A DNA stretch of 64,000 bases from Halobacteriales archaeon QS_1_69_70 (lineage in GTDB: Archaea; Halobacteriota; Halobacteria; Halobacteriales; Haloarculaceae), in the NCBI GenBank assembly GCA_003021005.1, contig PXRI01000013.1, forward strand, positions 86,215-150,214, in the 5' to 3' direction. Positions within the stretch are counted from its first letter, which is position 1. Every line of letters starts with the position of its first letter. The notes under the pieces were generated by a model. That model did no database searches. It worked only from the letters and a program-made list of their open reading frames with translations, and was not told where the DNA came from. Of this stretch, positions 27,361 to 36,325 are shown piece after piece. The translations under genes were made by a program, and so were the position numbers.

Positions 27361-28646
27361 ATGCAGCCGACGCGCCGGACCTGGGCCGTCGTCTTGCTCG
27401 CGGTCGCCGCTGCGGTCGCCGCCTGGCTGTTCGACAGGCCGGCGCTTCTGGCCGCGACCGCCGGTCTCGGCGCGTGGCTCGTCGCGGCGGCCTACGGGTT
27501 CCTCCGGTCAGTCGCCGCGGTCGACGACGCGCTCTCGGTGGGGGTCTCCGTGGCGCCGGAGCGGGCCATCGTCGGGGAGCCCGTGGCGGTCACCCTCCGG
27601 ACGGCGCCCGTCTCGACGGACGCGACCGCCACCGTCCGCCTCCGGTTCCCCCCGTCGTTGTCGACCGACGCCTCGCCCGCCGACGCCACCGTCCGGTTGC
27701 TCGGGGACGTCGGCGCCGAGACGACCGTGCCGGTCACCGCGCCCGTGGCCGGGGAGTTCACCATCCCCAGCCCGGTCCTCGACGTCACGGGGCCGGGCGG
27801 CTTCTTCGAGCAGACCGTCACGCGGGGGCCCACCGCGACGCTGTCGGCCATCCCCCGTCACCCCGACGACCTCAACCTCGGCGGGTCCGACCGCGAGGCC
27901 GCCACCCTGGAGGGCGCCTACCGGGAGGACCGCCGGAGCCGCGGCACCGAACCCGCCGAGATCAGGGAGTACGTCCCCGGCGAGACGGCCGACCGGATCG
28001 ACTGGAACGCGACCGCGCGACTGGCCGACACCTACGTCAGGGAGTTCGAGGTCGAATCGGCCATCGAGGCCCGGTTCGTCCTGGACGCCCGGACCGCCTC
28101 CCGGACCGGCCGCGCCGGCGAGACGCCGCTGGATTACCTCCGGGAGGTCGCACTCGGCCTGCTGGAGCTGTCGCGGGACCGACAGGACCCGGTCGGCCTC
28201 GCGGTCGTCGACGACGACGGCGTGTGCGACCTGGAGGCCCCCCAGACCCGGCGGGCCGGCTACGAGCGCATCCGGCGTCGGCTCCGCTCGCTCGAGGCCG
28301 ACCCCCAGCCGGACCGGCGGCCGGCCCGGAGGCGGCCCTCCGGACCATCGCCCGCTCTGAGTCGGGCCGGACGGTGCTCTTCACGGACGACGGAGACCGG
28401 CGAGCGGTCCGGAACGCCGTCGACGAGGCCCGCCGCGAGGGCGGGACGGTCCTCCTGTTTCTCGCCCCGACGGTCCTCTTCGAGACGGACGCACTGGCGG
28501 ACCTGCCCGCCGCCTACGAGCGTTACCGCGAGTTCGAGCGGTTCCGGGACGACCTGGACGCCGTCGACGGCGTCACCGTCGTCGAGGTCAACCCCGGCGA
28601 GACCCGTCGGGCCCTGGAGGTCGACGCCGCCGAACTCGCCGCCTGA
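27361..28646 (+). pseudogene. DUF58 protein (second copy), frameshifted near the C-terminal third
   Basis: The first frame, from ATG 27361, gives two N-terminal helices and a DUF58 core with GTEPAEIREYVPGETADRIDW and FVLDARTASRTG, intact to about LRSLEADPQP. From about 28330 the family sequence continues in the next frame (EAALRTIARSESGRTVLFTD, GTVLLFLAPTVLFETDALAD, VVEVNPGETRRALEV) and ends at 28646. One base is missing between about 28303 and 28331, in a run of C and G. Untouched, the first frame would read an unrelated Arg/Ser-rich tail. The gene may be a recent pseudogene, or the base may be missing only in the assembly. Confidence 0.75.
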
Positions 28647-28783
28647 CCGGTCGACCCCCACGTGAGAAGCCGGCGAGACGGCCCCGGAACGCGGTCCTTC
28701 CGGGCCGTCACGCGGGCACCCGAACGGCCGCGGTCGCTGCCGGACCAACACGGCTTTGAGACCCCTGGCCGTTACCCGACCCG

Positions 28784-29308
28784 ATGGCACTGGACGCGGC
28801 GGTCGCCGACCGGTTGCGCCCGGACCGACCACGGCTCCTGCCCGCGGTGGCGGTCGTGATCGCAGCCGCACTGCTCGCCGTCGGCGGCGACGTGGTCGGG
28901 TTGCTCGCCCGGGAGAGCGGGGCGGCCCCCGCCGGGGACACGGCCGGGCCGCTCGTCGCCGTCCTGGTCCTCGGCGCGTGGCTCCTCGCCGACGCGCCCT
29001 ACGCGTTCGTCGTCGGACAGGTCGGGCTGGTCGTCGGCCTCGACGGCGGGCCCTCGAGCACCCCAATCGCCCAGGCGGCGCTGGTCGGCATCCTCGTCGC
29101 CGACGTCGCCGCGGCCCACCGGGGCGGCGACCGCGTCCGCACCGCCCTGGTCGCCGCCGCGACCGCCCTGCTCCTCTTCGCGATCGTCGAATACGGGGCC
29201 AGCACGCCCGTTGCCGCCGCCGCGGTCCTGGTCGTCACGGCGCTCGTCGGCTACACGATCCACCGCTACGAACGGCTGCGGCTGGGCCTCGTGGGTGAGG
29301 CGGGATGA
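28784..29308 (+). CDS. Small polytopic membrane protein
   Basis: A 174-residue protein with about five hydrophobic segments (LLPAVAVVIAAALLAVGGDV, GPLVAVLVLGAWLLA and others) and short charged ends. It overlaps the next gene by four bases (ATGA at 29305), so the two are cotranscribed. Position suggests it belongs to the second MoxR/DUF58 cluster as a membrane partner. No named family recognised. Confidence 0.7.
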   Translation: MALDAAVADRLRPDRPRLLPAVAVVIAAALLAVGGDVVGLLARESGAAPAGDTAGPLVAVLVLGAWLLADAPYAFVVGQVGLVVGLDGGPSSTPIAQAALVGILVADVAAAHRGGDRVRTALVAAATALLLFAIVEYGASTPVAAAAVLVVTALVGYTIHRYERLRLGLVGEAG

Positions 29309-30141
29309 GCGCCGAGGGCGAGGCCGGCCATAGCGTGCCCGATCGCGAGGCGCTGCTCGCCAGGATCGAGACCCTGGAGGGCGACGTCGAGCGGCTCGAG
29401 ACCGACCTCGCCGCGGCCCGACGGACCTCCTACCGCCGCACCGCGGCCGGGATGGCCGCCCTGGGCGGGGTGGCGCTCGCCGGCGCCGCCGCGTTCCCCG
29501 GCGTCCGGACCGTGCTCGTCGCGCTCGCCGGCACCGGGCTCTTCGGCGCCCTCCTGACGTACTACCTCACGCCGGAGCGTTTCGTCGGCGCCAGCGTCGC
29601 CGGCGGCGTCTACGGCGCCCTCGCCGCGAACCTCGAGGCCATCGCGGCCGAACTGGAACTGACCGACGCGGCGGTCTACGTGCCCGTCGACGGCGAGCCA
29701 CCGGCGCGGGTGTACGTCCCGGAACGGCCGCTGGCCGTCGCCGGCGTCCCGGACGCCGAGGCGCTCCGGGACACCTTCGTGGTCACGCCCGACCACCGCG
29801 GGCTCTCGATGCGACCGACCGGCGGCCCGCTCCGGGGCGACTTCGTGGCGGCGACCGCGCCGGTGCCCGACGCGCCCGGCGGGCTGGCGCGGGCCGCCAG
29901 CGAGGCCCTCGTCGAGCAGTTCGAACTCGTCGACGCCGCCGCCCCGGACGTCGGCGACCGCCGGGTGACCGTCCGGGTCGCGGGCAGCGCCTACGGGCCG
30001 GTCGACCGGCTCGACCACCCGGTCGCGTCGTTCCTCGCGACCACGTTCGCGACCGCGCTGGACCGCCCGGTGGAACTCGAGGTCACCCCTGACTCGGAGG
30101 GCAGCTACCTCGTCACCTGTCGCTGGGACACCTTCGAGTAG
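29305..30141 (+). CDS. Coiled-coil and membrane protein of the second MoxR cluster
   Basis: A 278-residue protein. It has a short N-terminal coiled coil (LLARIETLEGDVERLETDLA), two transmembrane helices (about residues 47-90), and a soluble C-terminal domain of about 190 residues with VYVPVDGEPPARVYVPER, SMRPTGGPL and VRVAGSAYGPVDRLDHP. Similar uncharacterised proteins occur next to MoxR/DUF58 genes in haloarchaea. The start overlaps the preceding stop. No catalytic motif is apparent. Confidence 0.7.
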   Translation: MSAEGEAGHSVPDREALLARIETLEGDVERLETDLAAARRTSYRRTAAGMAALGGVALAGAAAFPGVRTVLVALAGTGLFGALLTYYLTPERFVGASVAGGVYGALAANLEAIAAELELTDAAVYVPVDGEPPARVYVPERPLAVAGVPDAEALRDTFVVTPDHRGLSMRPTGGPLRGDFVAATAPVPDAPGGLARAASEALVEQFELVDAAAPDVGDRRVTVRVAGSAYGPVDRLDHPVASFLATTFATALDRPVELEVTPDSEGSYLVTCRWDTFE

Positions 30142-30211
30142 CGCGCCGCAGCGGTCGAGCCCCGACACCGATGACGGGGAGCCGGCAGGGTCCCGTCAGA
30201 CGACGTCCGGG

Positions 30212-31261
30212 TCAGGCGTCGTCCGTCCGGGCGTGGCCCACGCTCCGCTCGGCCGGCGCCCCGTCGGCCGCGACCCCCTCCTCGACCGGCTCGGCGTCGG
30301 GGTCCTCCGGGAGGAAGCCGTTGGTGGGCGGTTCGGCCGCCTCGACGGCCTCGTCGACGACGGCCGCGGGATCGGTGCCGCGCAGGCCGGCGTCGGTCTC
30401 GAGGACGAGCCGGTGGGTGAGCACCCGGCCGGCGATGGCCTTCAGGTCGTCAGGGATAACGTAGCCACGGCTGCGGATGGCCGCGTGGGCCTTGGCCGCG
30501 TCGAGGAAGTTGATGGAGGCCCGCGGCGACGCGCCGTGTTTGACCGCCGGGTGCTCGCGCGTCTCGTCGATGACGTCGATTACGTACTCCTTGATCGGCG
30601 GTGCGACGTGGACGCCGGCGACGGTCTCCTTGCGGGCGGCGATCTCCGAGGGCGTCGTGACGGGCCGGATCGCGGTCGCGTCGAGGTCCGGCTCGTCGTC
30701 GAACCGGTCTAGGAGCTGTCGCTCGTCGTCCCGCGCGGGGATGTCGACGACGAGCTTCTGCTGGAACCGGTCCCGTTGGGCCTCCGGGAGTGCGAACACG
30801 CCCTCCATCTCGATGGGGTTCTGTGTCGCGATGACCAAAAACGGCGACGGGAGCTGCTTCGTCTCGCCGTCGATTGTCACCTGTGTCTCCTGCATCGACT
30901 CCAGGAGGGCGCTTTGTGTCTTCGGCGTCGCCCGGTTTATCTCGTCGGCGACGACGACGTTGGAGAACACCGGGCCCTCCTTGAGTTGGAAGGTCCCGGT
31001 CTCCTCCCGGTACACCCTGGTGCCGGTGATGTCGGCCGGCAGCAGGTCCGGCGTCATCTGAACGCGGGCGTACTCCAGTCCGGTGGCCCTGGCGAACAGG
31101 TTGGCGGCCGTCGTCTTCGCGATGCCCGGGACGCCCTCCAGCAGCACGTGACCCCCGGTGAGCGCCGCCAGCGTCAACCCCTCGATCAGTTCCTCCTGGC
31201 CGACCAGTACCGTCGCCATCTCGTCGCGTAGCGACTCGTACAGCGCCGCAGGGTCACTCAT
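30212..31261 (-). CDS. MoxR-family AAA+ ATPase (second copy)
   Basis: A 349-residue AAA+ ATPase with Walker A EGVPGIAKTTAANLFA, MTPDLLPADITGTRVYRE, Walker B VVVADEINRATPKTQSALLESM, sensor 1 VIATQNPIEMEG and arginine finger LPEAQRDRF, then an acidic C-terminal extension of about 40 residues. Note GIAKTT in place of the usual GxGKT, a variant seen in archaeal MoxR copies. ATG 31261 overlaps the end of the DUF4350 gene by eight bases, so the operon runs small membrane protein, DUF4350, MoxR. It is clearly distinct from the first copy. Confidence 0.9.
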   Translation of the reverse strand: MSDPAALYESLRDEMATVLVGQEELIEGLTLAALTGGHVLLEGVPGIAKTTAANLFARATGLEYARVQMTPDLLPADITGTRVYREETGTFQLKEGPVFSNVVVADEINRATPKTQSALLESMQETQVTIDGETKQLPSPFLVIATQNPIEMEGVFALPEAQRDRFQQKLVVDIPARDDERQLLDRFDDEPDLDATAIRPVTTPSEIAARKETVAGVHVAPPIKEYVIDVIDETREHPAVKHGASPRASINFLDAAKAHAAIRSRGYVIPDDLKAIAGRVLTHRLVLETDAGLRGTDPAAVVDEAVEAAEPPTNGFLPEDPDAEPVEEGVAADGAPAERSVGHARTDDA

Positions 31262-32300
31262 CGTCGTCGGATTGGGAATTGAGTGATTTAACTCCTTGCA
31301 TGAGCCGACCGACGCGACCGCGCTCCATCCGGGGGTAGCGGCCGACCGCGGAGGCGGCAACCGCGTCGGGGTCCGAGGCCCCTTCGACCGCCGGGGCGGC
31401 TGGCCGTGGGTACAGCCGGCGATGCCACGCGAAGACGACGACGAGCACAAGTCCGACGAGGACGCCCTGCAGCGGTGGGGAGTTCCGGACGGTCAGAAGC
31501 GCCGAGATGACCGGCGGGGGGTCCCCGCCGTGGGACGTGTCGATCAGCACGGTGTCGCTGCCGTTGAACACGTTCGTGGCGAAGGCGCGGTTGCCCGGCC
31601 GGTCGGCCATCACGTTGATGAACGCGCTCCCGTCGCTCACCACGACCACGCGTCCCGCCCCGACCGTCTCGGTCGTCGCGACCGGGTGCGACGCCAGGGA
31701 CTCGTCGTCGTCGACCTCCCCGTTCCGGTCGTCGTCCAGGTACGCAAAGTCCGACGTGGCGACGAGCACCGTCGATTCGCCCGCCACCACCGCCGTCCCG
31801 TGGTTGAGCGTCAGCGCGTCGACGCCCGTCGTCAGGGGGTGCTCGGAGACGTTCGTCGCCACCGGCAGCGCCGGGCCGCGGTAGTGGGTGCGGTCGTCAC
31901 GGAGTGCCGCGCCGTCGAGGCGGGCCGTCGCGCCCACCCCCTCTAAGAGGTCGTCGGCGGTGCCGTTCCGGTCGGCGACCAGGAGCGTCCCGCCGCGCTC
32001 GAGGAACGCCGCGATGTGCCGGATCTCGGCGGCCTCGTAGGGCTCGTCGGGCGCGACGATGACCGCGACCGTCCCGTTGCCGTACCCGTCGTAGGCGGTC
32101 GTATTCGTCGCCACCTCGGTGTCGGCGCCGGTCTCACCGGCGAGGGTCCGGAGATCGGCGGTCCCCTCCCAGGAGGGGTTGAACGCGCCGAACGCCGCCA
32201 CGGAGGTCGCGCCACCGTAGACGAGCGTCACCCCCACGACGAGGGCGACGCCCACCAGCACGGCCCGCGGCACGTCGACGTCGTGGCCGCCGACACACAC
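31254..32300 (-). CDS. DUF4350 domain membrane protein
   Basis: A 348-residue protein. One N-terminal helix (VLVGVALVVGVTLVYGG) is followed by an extracellular DUF4350/GATase-like domain with VAVIVAPDEPYEAAEIRHIA, FLERGGTLLVADRNGT, VVVVSDGSAFINVMADRP and GSDTVLIDTSHGGDPP. A second helix (GVLVGLVLVVVFAWHRRLYP) and a short cytoplasmic tail end the chain. Homologues regularly accompany MoxR. The start is GTG 32300, whose G overlaps the TAG stop of the upstream small membrane protein; this fixes the start, although the frame is open to 32855. Confidence 0.85.
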   Translation of the reverse strand: MCVGGHDVDVPRAVLVGVALVVGVTLVYGGATSVAAFGAFNPSWEGTADLRTLAGETGADTEVATNTTAYDGYGNGTVAVIVAPDEPYEAAEIRHIAAFLERGGTLLVADRNGTADDLLEGVGATARLDGAALRDDRTHYRGPALPVATNVSEHPLTTGVDALTLNHGTAVVAGESTVLVATSDFAYLDDDRNGEVDDDESLASHPVATTETVGAGRVVVVSDGSAFINVMADRPGNRAFATNVFNGSDTVLIDTSHGGDPPPVISALLTVRNSPPLQGVLVGLVLVVVFAWHRRLYPRPAAPAVEGASDPDAVAASAVGRYPRMERGRVGRLMQGVKSLNSQSDDDE

Positions 32301-32578
32301 TACGGGAGCACCTCCGGGGGGAGGATCTCGAGGATGCGTCGGACGACGATGTAGCCGAACACCGCGAGCCCGGCGGCGATGAGCCACGGGATCCGGCGGC
32401 GCCACCGCGGCGAGACCGCGACCGGCGCCGTGAGTTCCACCACGACCAGGAAGCCGATGAGCGACAGGACGAAGAACAGCTCCGGCGTCAGCGACTCCAG
32501 CGCCGCGAGCACGACGATCGCGGCGAGCATCCACGCAAGCTGGGCGTGGAGGAACCGTCGGCGGCGCCGCGTCTCCAT
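32300..32578 (-). CDS. Small three-helix membrane protein
   Basis: A 92-residue protein with a basic N-terminus (METRRRRRFLHAQLA) and three hydrophobic segments. Its stop overlaps the start of the DUF4350 gene (TAGTG), so it leads the DUF4350-MoxR operon. Family not recognised; by position it is part of the same membrane complex. Confidence 0.72.
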   Translation of the reverse strand: METRRRRRFLHAQLAWMLAAIVVLAALESLTPELFFVLSLIGFLVVVELTAPVAVSPRWRRRIPWLIAAGLAVFGYIVVRRILEILPPEVLP

Positions 32579-32857
32579 GTCCCGACGCTGGTGGCGCCGC
32601 GCTTACCAACCTGTCGGCTCGGTTCAGGGGGCACGCATCCCGACCAGACGGCCCAACACGGGTGGGCCTCACGTGGACGACGCCGCCAGCCACCTGACCG
32701 GGCGACCCGGCGCGGCGAGCCCACCCGCGTCGATGAAACCAGAACCGTTCTGAAGACCGGCGGTCCCACCGGCCGACCCGGCCCGGCGGGCCCACACTGC
32801 CCCGGTGGGCGCCTGACTCCGAAGGAACTACACCGCCGCCACCGGGAGGGGCCACCG
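32579..32857. other. Intergenic region, no gene seen
   Basis: This divergent spacer separates two operons. Open frames cross it but carry no protein-like features, and I see no clear TATA element. Confidence 0.4.
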
Positions 32858-33388
32858 ATGGCTGTCGACCCCGCGTCCGCCGGTCCGTCGCGTCCCCGGG
32901 CGAGAGCCCTGGCGATCGCCGTTCTCCTCGCCGTCCTCGTCGGGCTGTTCGTCGCCGCCGGCACCCAGACGCCGGACCCCGGATCGAACGACTACCCCGG
33001 CGAGGACGAGGTCGGTCCAGATCCGGGCGCGTACGTCGGCCAGCAGGTCTCCCTCGACGGGCGGGTCCTCGGCACGGACCCCATCCGCATCGAGGTCGAG
33101 TACGGCACCGGCGAGACGTTCGCGGTGACGGTGACCGGCGTCGACCGGCCGGTCTCGGCGGGCGACCACCTGAACGCCTTCGGGACCCTGGAGGCCGAGG
33201 GGAGGCTGTCGGCCGACCGCGTGGTCGTCAGGGAGCCGTGGGAGCTGTGGTACATGTACGCCGTGTCGTTCGTCGGCGGGCTCTGGGTGGTGGCGCGGAC
33301 GGTCCGCCGGTGGCGGGTCGACGCCGACCGGCTGGCGGTCGTGCCGCGCGAGGAGCCGCTCTCTGTCCGGGGTGACGGCGATGCCTGA
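32858..33388 (+). CDS. Membrane-anchored OB-fold-like protein
   Basis: A 176-residue protein. A signal-anchor helix (ALAIAVLLAVLVGLFVAAG) is followed by a domain of about 80 residues with beta-strand pattern (YVGQQVSLDGRVLGTDPIRI, FAVTVTGVDRPVSAGDHLNA, GTLEAEGRLSADRVVVREPW). This looks like an OB-fold of the kind found in haloarchaeal membrane proteins. A second helix (YAVSFVGGLWVVARTVRRW) lies near the C-terminus. Its stop overlaps the start of the next gene by eight bases. Function unknown. Confidence 0.7.
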   Translation: MAVDPASAGPSRPRARALAIAVLLAVLVGLFVAAGTQTPDPGSNDYPGEDEVGPDPGAYVGQQVSLDGRVLGTDPIRIEVEYGTGETFAVTVTGVDRPVSAGDHLNAFGTLEAEGRLSADRVVVREPWELWYMYAVSFVGGLWVVARTVRRWRVDADRLAVVPREEPLSVRGDGDA

Positions 33389-33884
33389 CGTGCTCACTCA
33401 CGTGCTCGTCGGCTACGTGGTCGGTACGCTGCTGGCTGTCCGGGTCGAGGATCTGGGTCCCGAGGCGGTCACCGTCACGATGGCCGGCGCGCTGGCGCCG
33501 GATTTCGTGAAGATCAAGCTCCTCGTGCCGGACGCTGTCGTCGAGTCGGCACTCGGCGTTCCATTCTCCTGGGCGCCGCTGCACGCCCTGGGGGGCGTCG
33601 CCATCGTGGCGCTCGTGACCGGGCTCGCAGTCGGCCGCGAGCACCGCCGAGCGACGACGGCACTCGTGGCAGTCGGCGCGGGGACGCACCTCCTCCTGGA
33701 CGGCCTGCTGGTCAAGCCCAGCGGGTACGGCGCCGAGCTGTTCGTCCCCTTCACGGTGTACCGGTTCCCCGCCGGGATGGTCTACGTGAGTAGCGACCGG
33801 TGGCCGGCCGCCCTCGCCGGGGCGGCCGCGGCTGGCGCGTGGGCCTGGCGCCGGTACGTCGACCGGCGGCCGGCCGAGCCATGA
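33381..33884 (+). CDS. YdjM/DUF457-like membrane-bound metal-dependent hydrolase
   Basis: A 167-residue membrane protein of the DUF457/YdjM group. The signature is a series of His and Asp residues close to helix ends: MPDVLTHVLVGYVVG at the start, GALAPDFVKIKLL, a central WAPLHALGG, and GTHLLLDGLLVKPSGYG. Together these are thought to bind metal at the membrane. ATG 33381 gives an ATGCCTGA overlap with the previous gene and starts the family motif directly; GTG 33372 would add three residues. The substrate is unknown in the family. Confidence 0.82.
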   Translation: MPDVLTHVLVGYVVGTLLAVRVEDLGPEAVTVTMAGALAPDFVKIKLLVPDAVVESALGVPFSWAPLHALGGVAIVALVTGLAVGREHRRATTALVAVGAGTHLLLDGLLVKPSGYGAELFVPFTVYRFPAGMVYVSSDRWPAALAGAAAAGAWAWRRYVDRRPAEP

Positions 33885-33951
33885 CCCCGCACGGCGTCCC
33901 AAGCGGGCTCTCTTGAGCGCGGCGGGACGCGTCCCGTCTGCAATCCGGCGC

Positions 33952-34620
33952 CTACTCCCTCTCCAGGCCGCCGTCGACGAGGCGGTACCGGCGTTCGAAC
34001 CGGTCGGCAAGCCGCCGGTCGTGGCTCACGACCACCAGGGCCGCGTCCGTCGCGGCCTGGAGCTCGAACAGCACCTCGAGGACTGCCTCGGCCGTCTCGG
34101 CGTCCAGCTGCCCGGTCGGCTCGTCGGCCAGGACGACCGCGGGCCGGTTCACCAGCGCCCGGGCGATGGCGACCCGCTGCTTCTCGCCGCCGCTCAGCGT
34201 CGCGGGGTACCGGTCCCGGCGGTCGGCTACGTCGAGCCGGTCGAACAGCGTTTCCAGCCACGCCCGGTCGACGGTGCCGTCGTGTTCGCCGGGGAGCGCG
34301 GCGTTCTCCCACGCCGTGAGGTCCTCGACGAGCCGGAACTCCTGGAAGACGATGCCGACTGTCTCCCGCCGCAGCCGGGCCCGCTCGCGCTCGGACAGCG
34401 CCGCGGCGTCGACGTCGCGGACGGATAGCGACCCGTCGGTCGGGGGCAGGAGGAGGCCGAGGACCTCGAACAGCGTGGTCTTGCCGGCGCCGCTGTCGCC
34501 GCGGACCAGGGCGCGTTCGCCCGGTGGTATCGACACCGAGAGGTCCGAAAGCACCGTCCGGCCGCCGCGCTCGACGGTGAGCCCGTCGGCCCGCAGGACG
34601 GGATCCGTCCCTGGGGGCAT
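33952..34620 (-). CDS. ABC transporter ATP-binding protein (MacB/LolD type)
   Basis: A 222-residue ATPase with Walker A RGDSGAGKTTLFE, Q-loop IVFQEFRLVEDLTAWENAAL, signature LSGGEKQRVAIARALVN, Walker B VVLADEPTGQLD and switch His VVVSHDRR. The signature and short length match the MacB/LolD group, whose partners are FtsX-like permeases; such a permease is encoded two genes upstream in the same direction. ATG 34620 marks the start of homology. It lies 46 bases after the GT-C-like gene, completing a three-gene operon. Confidence 0.9.
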   Translation of the reverse strand: MPPGTDPVLRADGLTVERGGRTVLSDLSVSIPPGERALVRGDSGAGKTTLFEVLGLLLPPTDGSLSVRDVDAAALSERERARLRRETVGIVFQEFRLVEDLTAWENAALPGEHDGTVDRAWLETLFDRLDVADRRDRYPATLSGGEKQRVAIARALVNRPAVVLADEPTGQLDAETAEAVLEVLFELQAATDAALVVVSHDRRLADRFERRYRLVDGGLERE

Positions 34621-34666
34621 CACCTCGACGGGCGCGCGCGGCCCGCCTAAGCCTGACGGTGCCGGC

Positions 34667-36325
34667 TCAGCAGCCGGCGGTCCGGGCCCCCGCCGGCAGC
34701 GAGAGCGCGCCCGGTTCACGGCCGCTCGACCGGTAGACGAGGTGCCGCCGGGCGAGGGTCGCCGCGTACCGCCGTCGCGTGACCGTCTCCGGCGAGGCGG
34801 GCCAGAAGGTGGCGCCGTCCGTCACCCAGCGGTCGAACGACAGGGTGGGACAGGCCGGCGGCGGGCCGCCGCGGAGCCACGTCCGCGTCGCCGCCATGCC
34901 GGCGTCGGCGGCGAACGTCGGGCGCCCGACCCGCATCGGGCCGTGGTCCGTCGTCCACCGGGCGTCGGTCGTGGTCGCGGCGTGCTCGACGGCCGCGAAC
35001 TCGGAGTCGTGTGTCGTCCCCGGGTAGGTCAGGGTGTCCAGGGCGACGAACGCGAGGGGGACCGTGAGGAGGGTGCTCGTCGCCAACACCGAAAGGAGGC
35101 CGGCCCGCACGCCACGTCGGCCGGTCCAGCCGCGGTCCCGCCAGGCGACCCGGGCGGCCGCCAGGCCGACCAGGACGAAGACGGGGACGTGGAGGAACGC
35201 CTGTGCCCGGATGGCCGTCGCGAAGAAGTCGGGCGTCAGCGAGGCCGTGAGCGCGAAGGCCGCGAGGACGACCGGGCCCCCGAGGAGCGCCGTGAGGAGG
35301 GTCGCCGTCTCGTGGCGGTCCTCGAGGGCGTCGGTGGCGTAGCCGGCGAACGCGACCGGTACGGTTAGCAGGCCGACGCCGGCGATCACTGCGGGGTCCG
35401 ACCGGATGGTGCCCGGAAACACGGGGCGGACCGCGTTCAGCGCGACCAGCACGAACATGCCGCCGAGCGGCGCGTACAGGAGCCCGCGGCGGGCACGGGT
35501 CGAGGTGGCACCGTACCACGCCACGCCGACGAGGAGGACGACGACCCACGCGAGGAACAGGCCCGGGTTCGTCCGTACCTGGCCGACGTAGCTGACGCCG
35601 AGGACGCCGAAGCGCTCGACGAGTTCGTAGTACGCGACGAACAGCGTCCAGAAACCGGCGACGACGCCGGCGCCGAGGACGGCGGTGCGGCGGGTCGGAC
35701 GGCGGGCGAATTCCGCCCCGGCCAGGGCGGTGACACCGAGGGCCGCGTTGAACGTGCTGAACGTGTGGAGGATGGGGAACGCGAGGAGAAACGTCGCGAG
35801 CGGGACGGCCCACCGGACGGGCGTGGGGCGGCCGCGGAGGAGGCGGTGTAACGACAGGACCGCGAGGAACGCGAACAGCTGGCCGAGCGGCTCGGGGTCG
35901 GGGATCGAGGTGTGCCGGAGGAACAGCCCCTGGACCGCCAACAGTAGGCCCGTAGCCAGGGCGGCAGCGCGCACCCGTCGCGACGGCCACCCGAGGTCGG
36001 TGCCCAGGCGCCGCGTAAACGCCATGCCGACCAGCGGCACCGCGGCACCGGCCAGCGAGAAGAGCGGCTGGATGACGGACAGCGGAGCCTCGTCGGTCAC
36101 GAGCGAGGCCGTGGCCGTAAAGACGGTGACGACGAGGAGGTCCGCGCGGAGGTCCGGGCCGATCGGTAGCTGCCCGGCCGCACGCGTCTCACGGGCGAGG
36201 GCGGCATGTGCGAAGCCATCGAGGATGTGCGGGAGCGGACTCCAGTACAGCGGAATGGTCCGCATGGCCGCGGCGACGGCGAAGACCGCGAGGCCGGCCA
36301 GGAGGTAGGAGCGGCGGTCCGTCAT
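34667..36325 (-). CDS. GT-C-like polytopic membrane protein
   Basis: A 552-residue protein with about 12 transmembrane segments and an acidic loop after the first helix (LPHILDGFAHAALARETR). That loop resembles the Asp-containing catalytic loop of GT-C lipid-linked glycosyltransferases. The C-terminal region (about residues 460-552) is soluble, with a putative disulfide pair (Cys near PPACPTLSF and the terminal AGC). ATG 36325 overlaps the stop of the large permease (ATGA). Sitting between the permease and ATPase genes it may modify the exported lipid or glycoconjugate; this is inference. Family assignment is by topology. Confidence 0.65.
   Translation of the reverse strand: MTDRRSYLLAGLAVFAVAAAMRTIPLYWSPLPHILDGFAHAALARETRAAGQLPIGPDLRADLLVVTVFTATASLVTDEAPLSVIQPLFSLAGAAVPLVGMAFTRRLGTDLGWPSRRVRAAALATGLLLAVQGLFLRHTSIPDPEPLGQLFAFLAVLSLHRLLRGRPTPVRWAVPLATFLLAFPILHTFSTFNAALGVTALAGAEFARRPTRRTAVLGAGVVAGFWTLFVAYYELVERFGVLGVSYVGQVRTNPGLFLAWVVVLLVGVAWYGATSTRARRGLLYAPLGGMFVLVALNAVRPVFPGTIRSDPAVIAGVGLLTVPVAFAGYATDALEDRHETATLLTALLGGPVVLAAFALTASLTPDFFATAIRAQAFLHVPVFVLVGLAAARVAWRDRGWTGRRGVRAGLLSVLATSTLLTVPLAFVALDTLTYPGTTHDSEFAAVEHAATTTDARWTTDHGPMRVGRPTFAADAGMAATRTWLRGGPPPACPTLSFDRWVTDGATFWPASPETVTRRRYAATLARRHLVYRSSGREPGALSLPAGARTAGC

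Noticed and set aside
23775..27362. Minus-strand open frame of 1195 codons
   Set aside because: It is a shadow of pckA and the Ig-like/DUF4129 gene; its protein is almost entirely Arg, Gly and Pro, as produced by GC-rich antisense frames.
25025..28360. Plus-strand open frame of 1111 codons
   Set aside because: It is antisense to the DUF4129 gene and then out of frame with DUF58; composition is that of a shadow frame.
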